Shown: in pieces, positions 46,083-55,296 of the stretch
Layout: each line of letters starts with the position of its first letter
Position numbering within the stretch: position 1 is the first letter of the stretch
NCBI GenBank assembly: GCA_001828935.1
Contig: MHZX01000063.1
Coordinates: 101,730-165,729 of the forward strand
Source: Rhodocyclales bacterium RIFCSPLOWO2_02_FULL_63_24
GTDB lineage: Bacteria > Pseudomonadota > Gammaproteobacteria > Burkholderiales > Rhodocyclaceae
Length of the DNA stretch: 64,000 bases
Direction of reading: 5' to 3'
Made by a program: the position numbers and the translations under genes
The notes under the pieces: model-generated
What the model was told of the DNA's origin: nothing
Database searches by the model: none
The model's input: the letters and a program-made list of their open reading frames with translations, nothing else

Positions 46083-47947
46083 GTCTTGACGATGTGGATC
46101 GGGATGTCGCGGCGCGGCACGTGCTGGATCGCGTCCGGCGCACAGGGCTGGACGCAGAGGCCGCAACCGGTGCAGGCCTGGTTGTCGATATTGACGAAAG
46201 CCAGTTCGACTTCGCGCCCGGAAGGTTTGACCACCTTCTCGCGGCGCGTGACGTGGATCGCCGGGCAGCCGACTTCTAGGCAGTTGCCGCAACCGGTGCA
46301 CTTGTCTTCCTCGACCAGGTAGGGACGGAAGGGCTTGAAGTCGTCGATCAGCACGCAGGGTCGGCGGGCGATGATCACCGAGGGGCCTTCGATCTTGATT
46401 TCGTCGCGGATGGTCTTGAACAGGATCGGCAGTTCGTAAGGGTCCACTACCTTGATGCGTTCGTTGGGCACGCCGAGCGCCTCGACCACCCTGGCCAGGT
46501 CCACCCGCGGCGCCTCCTTGCCGTGGATGTCGCGGCCCGAGGCTGGCGTCGCCTGGCCCCCGGTCATGCCGGTGGTGTTGTTGTCGAGCAGCAGGACGGT
46601 GACATTGCCCTTGTTGTAAGTGATGTCGAGCAGGCCCTGCATGCCCATGTGCATGAAGGTGGAATCGCCGATCACGGCAATGATCCGCTTGTTCTTGTCC
46701 ACTTCGCCGCGACCCTTGTCGATGCCGAGCGCGACGCCCATCGTGGCGCCCATGCAGATCGTGGTGTCCAGCGCGTTCCAGGGATGGCCGGCGCCGAGCG
46801 TGTAGCAGCCGATGTCGCCGGTGATGATGGTGTTCTTGATCTGCGACAGCGTGTAGTAGATGCCCATGTGCGGGCACGACGCGCACAGCGTCGGCGGCCG
46901 CGGGAAGACCTTCACCGGCGCCGCGGCGGGCGCTGGCGGCGGCACGGGCCTGCCGAGCAGGCGATCCACCGCGGGGAGCAGCACCTGCGGCGACAACTCG
47001 CCCATCCTCGGCAGCACATCCTTGCCGTGGCACGCGATGCCCGCCGCCCTGATTTCGGTTTCAAGCAGTTGTTCGGTTTCCTCGACCACCACCAGCGTGT
47101 CGCACATCGCCGCCAGGGCGCGCATCTTTTCGGGCGGCCAGGGGTGGGACATGCCCAGCTTCAGCACCGGCGCATCGGGGAAGGCTTCCTTGACATGCAT
47201 GTAGGCAGGACCCGAGGCAACGAAGCCGACGCTGCGCTCGCTGCCCGCTTCCAGTATGTTGAGCGGCGATGCCTCGGATACCCCGCGCAGCGTTTCGTCG
47301 CGCTGGAACAGGCTGGGGATGCGCAGCTTGGCGTGGGCCGGCACCATCACCCAGCGCTCGGGATTCTTGACGAAGCCGGACGGTTCGTGCGCGATGCGCT
47401 CGCCCACGGAGACCAGTCCCTTGACGTGGCAGATGCGCGTGGTCAGGCGCAGCAGCACCGGCGTTTGGTATTGCTCCGAGAGGCCGAAGGCGAACTTGGT
47501 CATCTCGTAGGCTTCCTGCGAATCCGCCGGTTCCAGCACTGGCAGATGCGCGAAGCGGCCCCAGTAGCGCGAATCCTGCTCGTTCTGCGAGGAGGACAGG
47601 CCGACGTCGTCGGCCACGGCGATCACCAGCCCGCCGTAGGCGCCGGTGATGGTCATGGTCATCAGGCAGTCGCTGGCGACATTGAGGCCGACGTGTTTCA
47701 TGGCGCAGAAGGCCCGCGCGCCGGTCATCGAAGCGCCCAGCGCAACTTCCATCGAGACCTTTTCATTGACCGACCATTCGGCGTGCAGGTCGGGGTAGCG
47801 CGCCAGCGATTCGATAATCTCGGTCGCCGGGGTGCCGGGGTAGGCGGCGGCGACGCGCACGCCGGATTCCCAGACGGCGCGGGCAACGGCTTCGTTGCCG
47901 GAAAGGAGCAACCGCTGGGCGGCTGGGGCTGGCATGACGGCGGCCAT
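46079..47947 (-). CDS. iorA: Indolepyruvate:ferredoxin oxidoreductase, alpha subunit
   Basis: The 622-aa TPP-dependent subunit has an N-terminal pyrimidine-binding domain (AAAYPGTPATEIIESLARYP, SVNEKVSMEVALGASMTGAR). Its C-terminal PP-binding domain carries GDIGCYTLG and VIGDSTFMHMGMQGLLDI. Two ferredoxin-type motifs near the C-terminus, CTGCGNCLEVGCP and CTGCGLCVQPCAP, bind [4Fe-4S] clusters. It serves aromatic amino-acid or phenylacetate metabolism, known from anaerobes and many betaproteobacteria. ATG 47947 is favoured; a later ATG four codons on is possible. Confidence 0.93.
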   Translation of the reverse strand: MAAVMPAPAAQRLLLSGNEAVARAVWESGVRVAAAYPGTPATEIIESLARYPDLHAEWSVNEKVSMEVALGASMTGARAFCAMKHVGLNVASDCLMTMTITGAYGGLVIAVADDVGLSSSQNEQDSRYWGRFAHLPVLEPADSQEAYEMTKFAFGLSEQYQTPVLLRLTTRICHVKGLVSVGERIAHEPSGFVKNPERWVMVPAHAKLRIPSLFQRDETLRGVSEASPLNILEAGSERSVGFVASGPAYMHVKEAFPDAPVLKLGMSHPWPPEKMRALAAMCDTLVVVEETEQLLETEIRAAGIACHGKDVLPRMGELSPQVLLPAVDRLLGRPVPPPAPAAAPVKVFPRPPTLCASCPHMGIYYTLSQIKNTIITGDIGCYTLGAGHPWNALDTTICMGATMGVALGIDKGRGEVDKNKRIIAVIGDSTFMHMGMQGLLDITYNKGNVTVLLLDNNTTGMTGGQATPASGRDIHGKEAPRVDLARVVEALGVPNERIKVVDPYELPILFKTIRDEIKIEGPSVIIARRPCVLIDDFKPFRPYLVEEDKCTGCGNCLEVGCPAIHVTRREKVVKPSGREVELAFVNIDNQACTGCGLCVQPCAPDAIQHVPRRDIPIHIVKT

Positions 47948-48115
47948 GATGTTCTCGCGGACAAGGGAAAAAATTGACCTGCGGCGGGAGTGCCCATCAA
48001 CGCAGGTCATCTTCAATCGGAGCGGGTCGAATTATCCGGATTTGCGGGCCACGCGTCCAGAGCCGCCGGCAATAACCCTACAATAGGCCTCAAAGAAAAG
48101 AGGGAGGTCGCCATC

Positions 48116-50362
48116 ATGACGCAGACAGCAACCGGGGTCGCGCGCAGAGCCGGGTTCAGCCTGTTCAGCCCGCGCAAGCAGGTGCCCGGCGACTTCTGGG
48201 GCGGGTTGGCGGCGATGCTGGTGGCTTTGCCTGCGGCGATCGCCTTCGGCGTCACGGTGTATGCCGCCATCGGCCCCGCCTACGCCGCCTACGGCGCGCT
48301 GGCCGGCATCATCGGCGCGACGGTGGTCGGCCTGGTGGCCTCGACCCTGGGCGGCACCGATCGCCTGATCAGCGCGCCCTGCGCGCCGGCCGCCGCCGTG
48401 TTGTCGGCCTTCGCCATCGATCTCGTCGGCCAGGGCGTCACGTCCGGCTCCATCGTGCTCCTGCTGATCATGCTCGGCGTGCTGGCCGGCATCGTGCAGC
48501 TGCTGCTGGGCTTTGTCGGCGTCGGCACGCTGATCAAGTACATCCCGTATCCGGTGGTGAGCGGCTATCTGTCCGGCGTCGGACTCATCATCATCGGCGG
48601 CCAGATTCCGATATTCCTCGGTGCCCAGGGCGGTATGCGCTGGTGGGAGACGCTGCTCTCGCCCTGGCTGTGGAACTGGCACAGCGTGGCCATCGGCGGT
48701 ACCACCATACTGGTGGCCGTCGTCGCGCCGCGCCTGACGCAGAAGGTGCCGGGCATCATCCTCGGCATCGCCGCCGGCTTGTGTACCTATTTTGGGCTCG
48801 CCACGCACGATCCCGCACTGTGGGAGGTGGCCAACAATCCGCTCGTGGTCGGCCCGCTCGGCGCCACCGGCGAAGGCTATTTCGCTTCGATCAGCGGGCG
48901 CTGGCACGAAATCGGCGAGTTGCGCCTGGGCCAGATCGCCGGCTTGTTCGGCAGCGCCCTGACGCTGGCCGTGCTGCTGTCCATCGATACGCTGAAGACC
49001 TGCGTCGTGCTCGATCAACTGACGCGCAGCCATCACGACTCGAACCGTGAACTGATCGCGCAGGGCATGGCCAACGTGGCCGCGGCGGCGGTCGGCGGCA
49101 TACCCGGCGCCGGCACCATGGGCGCCACCCTGGTCAGCCTCAACAGCGGGGCAACGACGCGCGCCACGGGCATCCTCGAAGGGCTGTTCGCCCTGGTCGC
49201 CGCCCTGATCCTCGGCTCCTTCATCGCCTGGATTCCGGTCGCCACGCTGGCCGGCATCCTGATCCTCATCGGCGTGCGCATGATCGACAAGGAGCCGCTG
49301 CGTTTCGTCGAGTCGCGCGCCACGGTGTTCGACTTTGCGGTGGTTGTGGCGGTGATCGTGGTGGCGCTGAGCGTCGGCCTGATCGCCGCATCGGCGGTCG
49401 GCGTCGCCATGGCGATCATCCTGTTCGTGCGCGAGCAGATCGGCGGCACGGTGGTGCGGCACAAGGTCTACGTAAATCAGATGTCATCGACCTGGTACCG
49501 GCCGGAGGCCGAAGTCCGCGTCCTCGACCAGAAGGGGGACCAGGCGGTGATCTTCGAACTCCAGGGCAGTCTGTTCTTCGGCAACACGCAGCAGCTCTGG
49601 GCCGATCTGGAGCAGGAAATCAACACCCGCAGCTACATCATCATCGATCTCAAGCGCGTGCAGTCGGTGGACGTCACCGCCGCGCACCTGCTAAACCAGG
49701 TGCGCGACGCGGTCCAGGAACGCGGCGCCCGCCTGCTCTTGAGCAACGTGCGCGAAAACCTGCCCAACGGCCGCAACCTGCGCGAGTTCTTCGAGCAGAC
49801 CGGCCTGATGGATGCCGATGACGACACGGTGCGCGTTTTCCCCGAGTTGGACAGCGCGATCGCCTGGGTCGAGGACCGCATCCTGGGCGAGATCGAGTCG
49901 GCGCCGGAAGAAGAGGCGCCGATGCAGTTGCACGACATGGACCTGTTCGCCAAGCGCAAGGACGAGACCCTCAAGGAACTGGAAACGCGCATGCAGCTGC
50001 GCACCTATCAGCCCGGTGAGGCCCTGTATGTGCGAGGCGCTCCGGGCGACGAGCTGTTCTGGGTGCGACGCGGCACGATACGCATCATGGCGCCCCTGGG
50101 CGCGGGGCGTACCCGGCACATCGCCAGTTTTGGCCGCGGCGACTTCTTCGGCGGGCTGGCCTTCCTCGACAACCAGCCGCGCAGCAACGACGCCGTGGCC
50201 CATACCGTGACCGAGGTGTATGTCCTGTCGCGCGAGCAGTTCAACCAGATCGCCGAGACACACAAGAAACTCGCATTCAACCTGATCGAAGCGATGGCCC
50301 GCACCCTGGCGATGCGCCTGCGCCATACCGAGGTCGAGCTTACAATGCTCCAGGAATACTGA
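48116..50362 (+). CDS. SulP anion transporter fused to STAS and cyclic-nucleotide-binding domains
   Basis: The 748-aa inner-membrane protein has a SulP transporter core of about 12-14 helices (GDFWGGLAAMLVALPAAIAFG, then SGYLSGVGLIIIGGQIPIF; residues about 25-440). A STAS domain (VIFELQGSLFFGNTQQLW, residues about 475-590) and a C-terminal cNMP-binding beta-roll (residues about 620-740) follow. The phosphate cassette reads FFGGLAFLDNQPRSNDAVA: the Arg is kept but the usual Glu of FGE is Gly, so ligand binding may be altered. SulP members carry sulfate, bicarbonate or dicarboxylates; the substrate is unknown. A GGGAGG site precedes ATG 48116. Confidence 0.87.
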   Translation: MTQTATGVARRAGFSLFSPRKQVPGDFWGGLAAMLVALPAAIAFGVTVYAAIGPAYAAYGALAGIIGATVVGLVASTLGGTDRLISAPCAPAAAVLSAFAIDLVGQGVTSGSIVLLLIMLGVLAGIVQLLLGFVGVGTLIKYIPYPVVSGYLSGVGLIIIGGQIPIFLGAQGGMRWWETLLSPWLWNWHSVAIGGTTILVAVVAPRLTQKVPGIILGIAAGLCTYFGLATHDPALWEVANNPLVVGPLGATGEGYFASISGRWHEIGELRLGQIAGLFGSALTLAVLLSIDTLKTCVVLDQLTRSHHDSNRELIAQGMANVAAAAVGGIPGAGTMGATLVSLNSGATTRATGILEGLFALVAALILGSFIAWIPVATLAGILILIGVRMIDKEPLRFVESRATVFDFAVVVAVIVVALSVGLIAASAVGVAMAIILFVREQIGGTVVRHKVYVNQMSSTWYRPEAEVRVLDQKGDQAVIFELQGSLFFGNTQQLWADLEQEINTRSYIIIDLKRVQSVDVTAAHLLNQVRDAVQERGARLLLSNVRENLPNGRNLREFFEQTGLMDADDDTVRVFPELDSAIAWVEDRILGEIESAPEEEAPMQLHDMDLFAKRKDETLKELETRMQLRTYQPGEALYVRGAPGDELFWVRRGTIRIMAPLGAGRTRHIASFGRGDFFGGLAFLDNQPRSNDAVAHTVTEVYVLSREQFNQIAETHKKLAFNLIEAMARTLAMRLRHTEVELTMLQEY

Positions 50363-50399
50363 CCTGGTCCCAGGAAACAGGACGTCGAGACTACTTGCC

Positions 50400-52832
50400 A
50401 TGAACGATCTGAAACCCCTTCCCGCACCGGCGCTCTACAGCTCCTGCGATCCCGCCTTGCTGGATTTCGAAACTTCCGACCAGTTGCCGCCGCTGGACGA
50501 AATCTTCGGCCAGGTGCGCGCCGTCGAGGCGGTGCGCTTTGCCATCGAACTGGCGCGCCCCGGCTACAACCTGTTCGTCCTCGGCGAGCCGGGCAGCAGC
50601 CGTCATGACGACGTGCGCCAGCTGCTGGCGGCCAAGGCCGCCTGCCTGCCCGCGCCCGACGACTATTGCTACGTCAATAACTTCGCCGATTCCCATGCGC
50701 CCCGCGTCCTGACTTTGCCGGCCGGGCGCGGCGCCGAACTGCGGCGCGACATGCAGCGCCTGATCGAGGAACTCGAGCCTGCCATTTCGGCCGCCTTCGA
50801 CAGCGACGATTTTCGTTCCCACGCCGAGGCCATCCAGAACGAATTCAAGGAACGCGAAAGCCATGCCCTGAACCAGCTCGGCGACGAATCCAGGCAGCAG
50901 GGTATCGCCCTGATTCGCACTCCGCAGGGCTTCGCATTCGCTCCCCTGCAAGGCGAAGAGCCGATGAGCCCCGATGTTTTCGCCGCGCTGCCCGACGAGG
51001 AAAAGCAGCGGCTGGGACATCTGATCGCAGATTTCGGCGAACGTCTGCAAAAGCTGATGCACCAGTTTCCGCGCTGGCGGAGGGAGTTGCAGGGGCGCCT
51101 GAAGCAGCTTGGGCGGGATACCATGAGCCTCGCCATCGGCCACTTGATGGACGAGCTCAAGGAGCGCTATGCCGGCCTGGACAAGGTGCTGGGCTTTCTC
51201 GACGAAGTGCTGGCCGACGTTGTCGAATATGGCGAAAGCCTGCGCGAACAGCATGGCGACAGCGAGGGCTTCGAGCTGTCCGGCGATGGCATTTCGGTGC
51301 AGCGCTACCAGGCCAACCTGCTGGTCGACCAGGGCGGCAGCAAATCCGCGCCGATCATCACCGAGGACAATCCGACCCATCCCAATCTGCTCGGCCGGGT
51401 CGACCACCTGGCCCACATGGGAACCCTTGTGACCAACTTCACGCTGATCAAGGCGGGGGCCTTGCATCGCGCCAATGGCGGGTTCCTGATGCTCGATGCG
51501 GACAAGATCCTGCGCCAGCCCTTCGCCTGGGAGGCCCTCAAGCGCGCCCTCAAGGCCGGGGAAATCCGCATCGAATCGCTGGAGCGGACACTGGGTTTCG
51601 GCAGCGGGCTGCCGCTGATGCCGGCGCCGATCGCATTGTCGTGCAAGGTCGTGCTGTTCGGCGAGCCGATGCTGTACTACCTGCTCAAGGAATACGATCC
51701 CGAGTTCAGCGAGTTGTTTCGCGTCGCAGCCGAATTCGAAACCGATGTCGAACGCAGCGACGACAACACCCGGCGCTATGCACGGCGACTCGCCGACCTC
51801 ATTCGCCGCGACCAGTTGCGCCCCTTCGACCGCGGCGCCGTGGCGCGCGTCATTGAACAGTCGGCGCGCCTGGTCGGCGATGCGCAGCGGTTGTCCACCA
51901 ATGTCCAGGATATCGCCAACCTGATGCACGAGGCGGATCATTGCGCCGCCCGTGCCGGCCGGACCCAGGTCGGCGCCGAGGATGTCGACGCCGCGCTGGC
52001 GGCCCGGATGAGGCGCCACGACCGGGTGCGCGACCACTACCAGCAGGCGATCCTGAAAAACACCTTGTTGATCACTTCCAGCGGCGGCCATGTCGGCCAG
52101 ATCAACGGACTGGCGGTGATCGACCTCGGCGATTTCCGCTTTGCCCATCCGGTGCGCATCACCGCGACGGTGAGGGTGGGCGAAGGCGACGTCATCGACA
52201 TCGAGCGGGAAACCGAAATGGGCGGCGCGATTCATTCGAAGGGCGTCATGATTCTTTCGTCCTTCCTCGCCTCGCGTTATTCGAGCCAGATTCCGCTGTC
52301 GCTTTCGGCCAGCCTGGTGTTCGAGCAGTCCTACGGTCCGGTGGAGGGCGACAGCGCATCGCTGGCCGAGCTTTGCGCCCTGCTCTCGGCCCTGTCCGGC
52401 GCGCCGATCGACCAGTCGCTGGCGGTCACCGGGTCCGTCAATCAGTTCGGCATGGTCCAGGCGATCGGCGCGGCGAATGAAAAGATCGAAGGCTTTTTCG
52501 ACATTTGCCGCCTGCGCGGGCTGACCGGCCGCCAGGGCGTGCTGATCCCGGAAGGCAACCTGAAGCACCTGATGCTGCGCCAGGATGTCGTCGCCGCGGC
52601 GGCGGAAGGGAAGTTCCGCATCCACGCCATCTCCAGCGTCGAGCAGGCCATCGAACTGCTGACCGGCATCGCCGCTGGCGAGCCGGATGACGAAGGCGTG
52701 GTGCCCGAGGGCAGCATCAACTACCTGGTGGCGACGCGCATGGTGGAAATGTCGCAAGTGCGCCAGTCGTTTGCCGGCGGCGGCAAGCGCCGCCCCCGCC
52801 ACCGCGCGGAGTCCGACGGCAACCGCGACTAG
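50400..52832 (+). CDS. Lon-like ATP-dependent protease (AAA_32/LonB-type)
   Basis: The 810-aa protein has an N-terminal AAA_32-type domain with a long inserted coiled coil (residues about 115-300), an ATPase part (GGFLMLDADKILRQPFAWEAL) and a C-terminal Lon protease domain. The catalytic Ser is in GPVEGDSASLAEL and the Lys in AANEKIEGFFDICR. The Walker A region reads VLGEPGSSRHDD and lacks the normal Gly-Lys/Arg-Thr end, so ATP hydrolysis may be weak or lost. It begins 38 nt after the SulP gene and may be co-transcribed. Substrates unknown. Confidence 0.87.
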   Translation: MNDLKPLPAPALYSSCDPALLDFETSDQLPPLDEIFGQVRAVEAVRFAIELARPGYNLFVLGEPGSSRHDDVRQLLAAKAACLPAPDDYCYVNNFADSHAPRVLTLPAGRGAELRRDMQRLIEELEPAISAAFDSDDFRSHAEAIQNEFKERESHALNQLGDESRQQGIALIRTPQGFAFAPLQGEEPMSPDVFAALPDEEKQRLGHLIADFGERLQKLMHQFPRWRRELQGRLKQLGRDTMSLAIGHLMDELKERYAGLDKVLGFLDEVLADVVEYGESLREQHGDSEGFELSGDGISVQRYQANLLVDQGGSKSAPIITEDNPTHPNLLGRVDHLAHMGTLVTNFTLIKAGALHRANGGFLMLDADKILRQPFAWEALKRALKAGEIRIESLERTLGFGSGLPLMPAPIALSCKVVLFGEPMLYYLLKEYDPEFSELFRVAAEFETDVERSDDNTRRYARRLADLIRRDQLRPFDRGAVARVIEQSARLVGDAQRLSTNVQDIANLMHEADHCAARAGRTQVGAEDVDAALAARMRRHDRVRDHYQQAILKNTLLITSSGGHVGQINGLAVIDLGDFRFAHPVRITATVRVGEGDVIDIERETEMGGAIHSKGVMILSSFLASRYSSQIPLSLSASLVFEQSYGPVEGDSASLAELCALLSALSGAPIDQSLAVTGSVNQFGMVQAIGAANEKIEGFFDICRLRGLTGRQGVLIPEGNLKHLMLRQDVVAAAAEGKFRIHAISSVEQAIELLTGIAAGEPDDEGVVPEGSINYLVATRMVEMSQVRQSFAGGGKRRPRHRAESDGNRD

Positions 52833-52849
52833 CGGCCCGGCGTGGGGCG

Positions 52850-53851
52850 CTAGTGCTCCATGCTCAATACCGCGGCACCCTGGAATTCGCCGCGCCGCAG
52901 TTGCCCCAGCGCTGCGTTGGCTTGTGCCAGCGGAAAGCGTTGAACCTCGCTGCGGATCGGCACTCGCGGCGCGAGGTCGAGGAATTCGAGGCCGTCGCGG
53001 CGCGTCAGGTTGGCGACCGAACGGATGCTGCGTTCGCCCCACAGGATGTCATAGGGGAAGGCGGGAATGTCGCTCATGTGGATGCCGGCGCAGATCACGC
53101 AACCGCCCTTGTTTACGTGGCACAGCGCCGTCGGTACCAGGGCTCCGGCGGGGGCGAAGATCAATGCCGCATCGAGCGGTTGCGGCGCCTGCCGATCGCT
53201 GCCGCCGGCCCAGGCGGCGCCCAGGCCGCGGGCAAACGCCTGGCTGGCGAGATCGCCCGGACGGGTGAAGGCGTCGAACTCGCGGCCCTGGAACTTTAAT
53301 ACCTGGGCAACGATATGGGCGGCCGCGCCGAAGCCGTAGATGCCTATCCGCCGCGCCGCGCCGGCCATGCGCAGGGCGCGATAGCCGATCAGCCCTGCGC
53401 ACAGCAGCGGCGCCAGCAAGGCGGCGTCGCCGACGTCGGGCAGCGGGAAGCAATAGCGCGCATCGGCGACGGTGTATTCGGCATAGCCGCCGTTGATCTG
53501 GTAGCCGGTGAAGCGCGCCGCGTCGCATAGATTTTCGCGGCCGTCGATGCAGAACTCGCACTCGCCGCAGGTCCACCCCAGCCACGGCACGCCGACCCGC
53601 TCGCCGACCAGGAAGCCGGTCACGCCGGCGCCGATGGCGGCGATGCGGCCGACAATTTCATGGCCCGGAATCACCGGCAGGACGGGGTTCGGCAACTCGC
53701 CGTCGATCAGGTGCAGATCGGTGCGGCACACGCCGCAGGCCTCCACCTCGATCAGCAGCGTGCCGCGAGCCGCCGCCGGTACCCGCAAATCGGCCATGCG
53801 CAATGGCGTGCCCGGCCGGTCGAGGATCATCGCGCGCATGTGGCTTCGCAT
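52850..53851 (-). CDS. Zinc-dependent alcohol dehydrogenase family protein
   Basis: The 333-aa medium-chain dehydrogenase has catalytic-zinc ligands in VEACGVCRTDLHLIDGE and IPGHEIVGRI. The four structural-zinc Cys are in GWTCGECEFCIDGRENLC, with a further CDA. A Rossmann segment (GIYGFGAAAHIVAQVLKF) binds the cofactor. It resembles the AdhA group acting on primary alcohols with NAD. Starts at 53851 or the ATG 12 nt later are both possible. It is convergent with the Lon-like gene. Confidence 0.88.
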   Translation of the reverse strand: MRSHMRAMILDRPGTPLRMADLRVPAAARGTLLIEVEACGVCRTDLHLIDGELPNPVLPVIPGHEIVGRIAAIGAGVTGFLVGERVGVPWLGWTCGECEFCIDGRENLCDAARFTGYQINGGYAEYTVADARYCFPLPDVGDAALLAPLLCAGLIGYRALRMAGAARRIGIYGFGAAAHIVAQVLKFQGREFDAFTRPGDLASQAFARGLGAAWAGGSDRQAPQPLDAALIFAPAGALVPTALCHVNKGGCVICAGIHMSDIPAFPYDILWGERSIRSVANLTRRDGLEFLDLAPRVPIRSEVQRFPLAQANAALGQLRRGEFQGAAVLSMEH

Positions 53852-53878
53852 CAGATCGGCGCCGAAAATGACGCGGAG

Positions 53879-54115
53879 CTAGCAGAGCGTGATGATCTGG
53901 ATATGGTTTCGGTTGACGTCGACGAACGGCGCGATCAGAACCTGGCGGCCGGCGACTTCCGCTTCGTAGATCTCGGCATCCATTACCGCGACGAACTCCC
54001 TCGATTCCTGCATGAAATCGGTTACGCGCGCGCCGGGCAACAGGTCGATGTAGCCCTTGATGCGGTAGGACCCCGTCAGAATCGTCACTTTCGTCTTGTT
54101 CTCATGTGTGGCCAC
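53879..54115 (-). CDS. Small conserved-looking protein of unknown function
   Basis: The 78-aa protein, starting at GTG 54115 with GAGAGAGA just upstream, reads as a compact beta-rich domain (TKVTILTGSYRIKGYIDLL, REFVAVMDAEIYEAEVAGR, VNRNHIQIITLC). It has no signal peptide, membrane segment or catalytic motif. It may resemble DUF6812-type small proteins, but I cannot confirm this. It precedes the alcohol dehydrogenase gene by 27 nt and is probably in the same transcript. Confidence 0.6.
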   Translation of the reverse strand: MATHENKTKVTILTGSYRIKGYIDLLPGARVTDFMQESREFVAVMDAEIYEAEVAGRQVLIAPFVDVNRNHIQIITLC

Positions 54116-54429
54116 GATCTCTCTCCTCTCAACAAAGCAAATTGCCAAATGTCCGGCGCCCAGCCGCTTCAGGCGCTGACCCTGATGCCGTCGCCTACTA
54201 TCCGCCCTCCATGGTCGCAACGCTCTGACCACGATCAAATGTCGATGATCGAATCCGTCGGGAGTCCTCGCCGCGCCTAACGCTCATGACAGCGAGAGCC
54301 GCCCGCCGATGATGAAACACGCGAAAAGCGGCATAAAGGCCCGCCCCTCCCATCCTCCCCTCGCGGGGAGGCGACTGGTTTGCTCGCTACGCTCGATGCT
54401 TTACCCGGCACCATATGTGCTGCTTCACG
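54116..54429. other. 314-bp intergenic region with GC hairpin
   Basis: No gene is seen. A 7-bp stem CCTCCCC / GGGGAGG with a TCGC loop (54354-54371), without a T run, is followed by a GCTCGCTACGCTCG-like segment. It may terminate or stabilise the pcm transcript, which runs into it on the minus strand. The half near 54115 probably holds the promoter of the small gene. Confidence 0.4.
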
Positions 54430-55104
54430 CTAATTCGCGTGCGGCCCGGTCAGGGGCACGAAGGCGACGGGCAGCACGCGCCTTTGCTCGATGGCGCCGC
54501 CCGCCTGCTTCTTGATCGCCAGCAGGTCCTGCCCCACCTGCTGGATGCCCACCGGGATGACCAGCGTGCCGCCGGGCTTCAGTTGCTCGATCAGCGCCGG
54601 GGGAATGCGGCCGGGCGCCGCGGCAACCAGGATCGCGTCGTACGGCGCGTGCTCCGGCCAGCCCAGGCGGCCGTTGCCGGCCCGCACCTCGATATTGTCG
54701 TAGCCCAGGCGTTGCAGTCGGGCGCGGGCGTCGGCGGCCAACTGCGGGACGATCTCCATCGAGTAGACCTGCTTCACCAGCCTGGACAGAATCGCCGCCT
54801 GATAGCCGGAACCGGTGCCGATTTCGAGCACCACATGCTCCGGCCGCGGCTCGATCAGGTCGGTCATCAAGGCCACGATATAGGGCTGGGAGATGGTTTG
54901 CCCGCAGCCGATCGGCAGCGGATGGTTGGCGTAGGCGGCATGCCGCAGTTCGTCCGGCACGAAGGCATGGCGCGGCACCTGGCGCATGGCGTCCAGCACC
55001 CGCGGCGCAAGCGTCGGACGACTTGTGAGGTAGCGCGTGACCCACGCTTCCTCGCGGATTTCATCCAGCAGAAAATCCAGGTCCCTGTCACTCTCGTTGC
55101 TCAT
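54430..55104 (-). CDS. pcm: Protein-L-isoaspartate O-methyltransferase
   Basis: PCMT repairs damaged isoaspartyl residues with SAM. The 224-aa protein has the family's FVPDELRHAAYANHPLPIG, GCGQTISQPYIVALM, motif I VLEIGTGSGYQAAILS, YDAILVAAAPGRIPPAL and LKPGGTLVIPVG. ATG 55104 is clear. It is divergent from the DsrC-like gene. Confidence 0.95.
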   Translation of the reverse strand: MSNESDRDLDFLLDEIREEAWVTRYLTSRPTLAPRVLDAMRQVPRHAFVPDELRHAAYANHPLPIGCGQTISQPYIVALMTDLIEPRPEHVVLEIGTGSGYQAAILSRLVKQVYSMEIVPQLAADARARLQRLGYDNIEVRAGNGRLGWPEHAPYDAILVAAAPGRIPPALIEQLKPGGTLVIPVGIQQVGQDLLAIKKQAGGAIEQRRVLPVAFVPLTGPHAN

Positions 55105-55237
55105 GCGGCGCCTTCCGGCGAGGACGTTGCAGACATGCTAGCGCCAAATCGCAGCGGCTCCATGCGGCATCGGTGGGCAATAAATTCATGCAATAGCGGT
55201 TGCAGAACACTTTATGAACGTGCCGGAATCTCCATTC

Positions 55238-55243
55238 TATAAT
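55238..55243 (+). promoter_or_regulatory. -10 element of the dsrC/tusE-like gene
   Basis: A perfect TATAAT lies 54 nt before the ATG. The -35 region (around TGAACG) is weak. Confidence 0.45.
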
Positions 55244-55296
55244 CCGACAAAAATAGTCAAGTATTACCCCCAACCCTTGTTACAGAGAGATAAAAC

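Noticed and set aside
46083..47033. Upstream extension of the iorB frame inside iorA
   Set aside because: Arg/His/Gly-rich product with no family signal; iorA is intact in the other frame and iorB has a good start at 46082.
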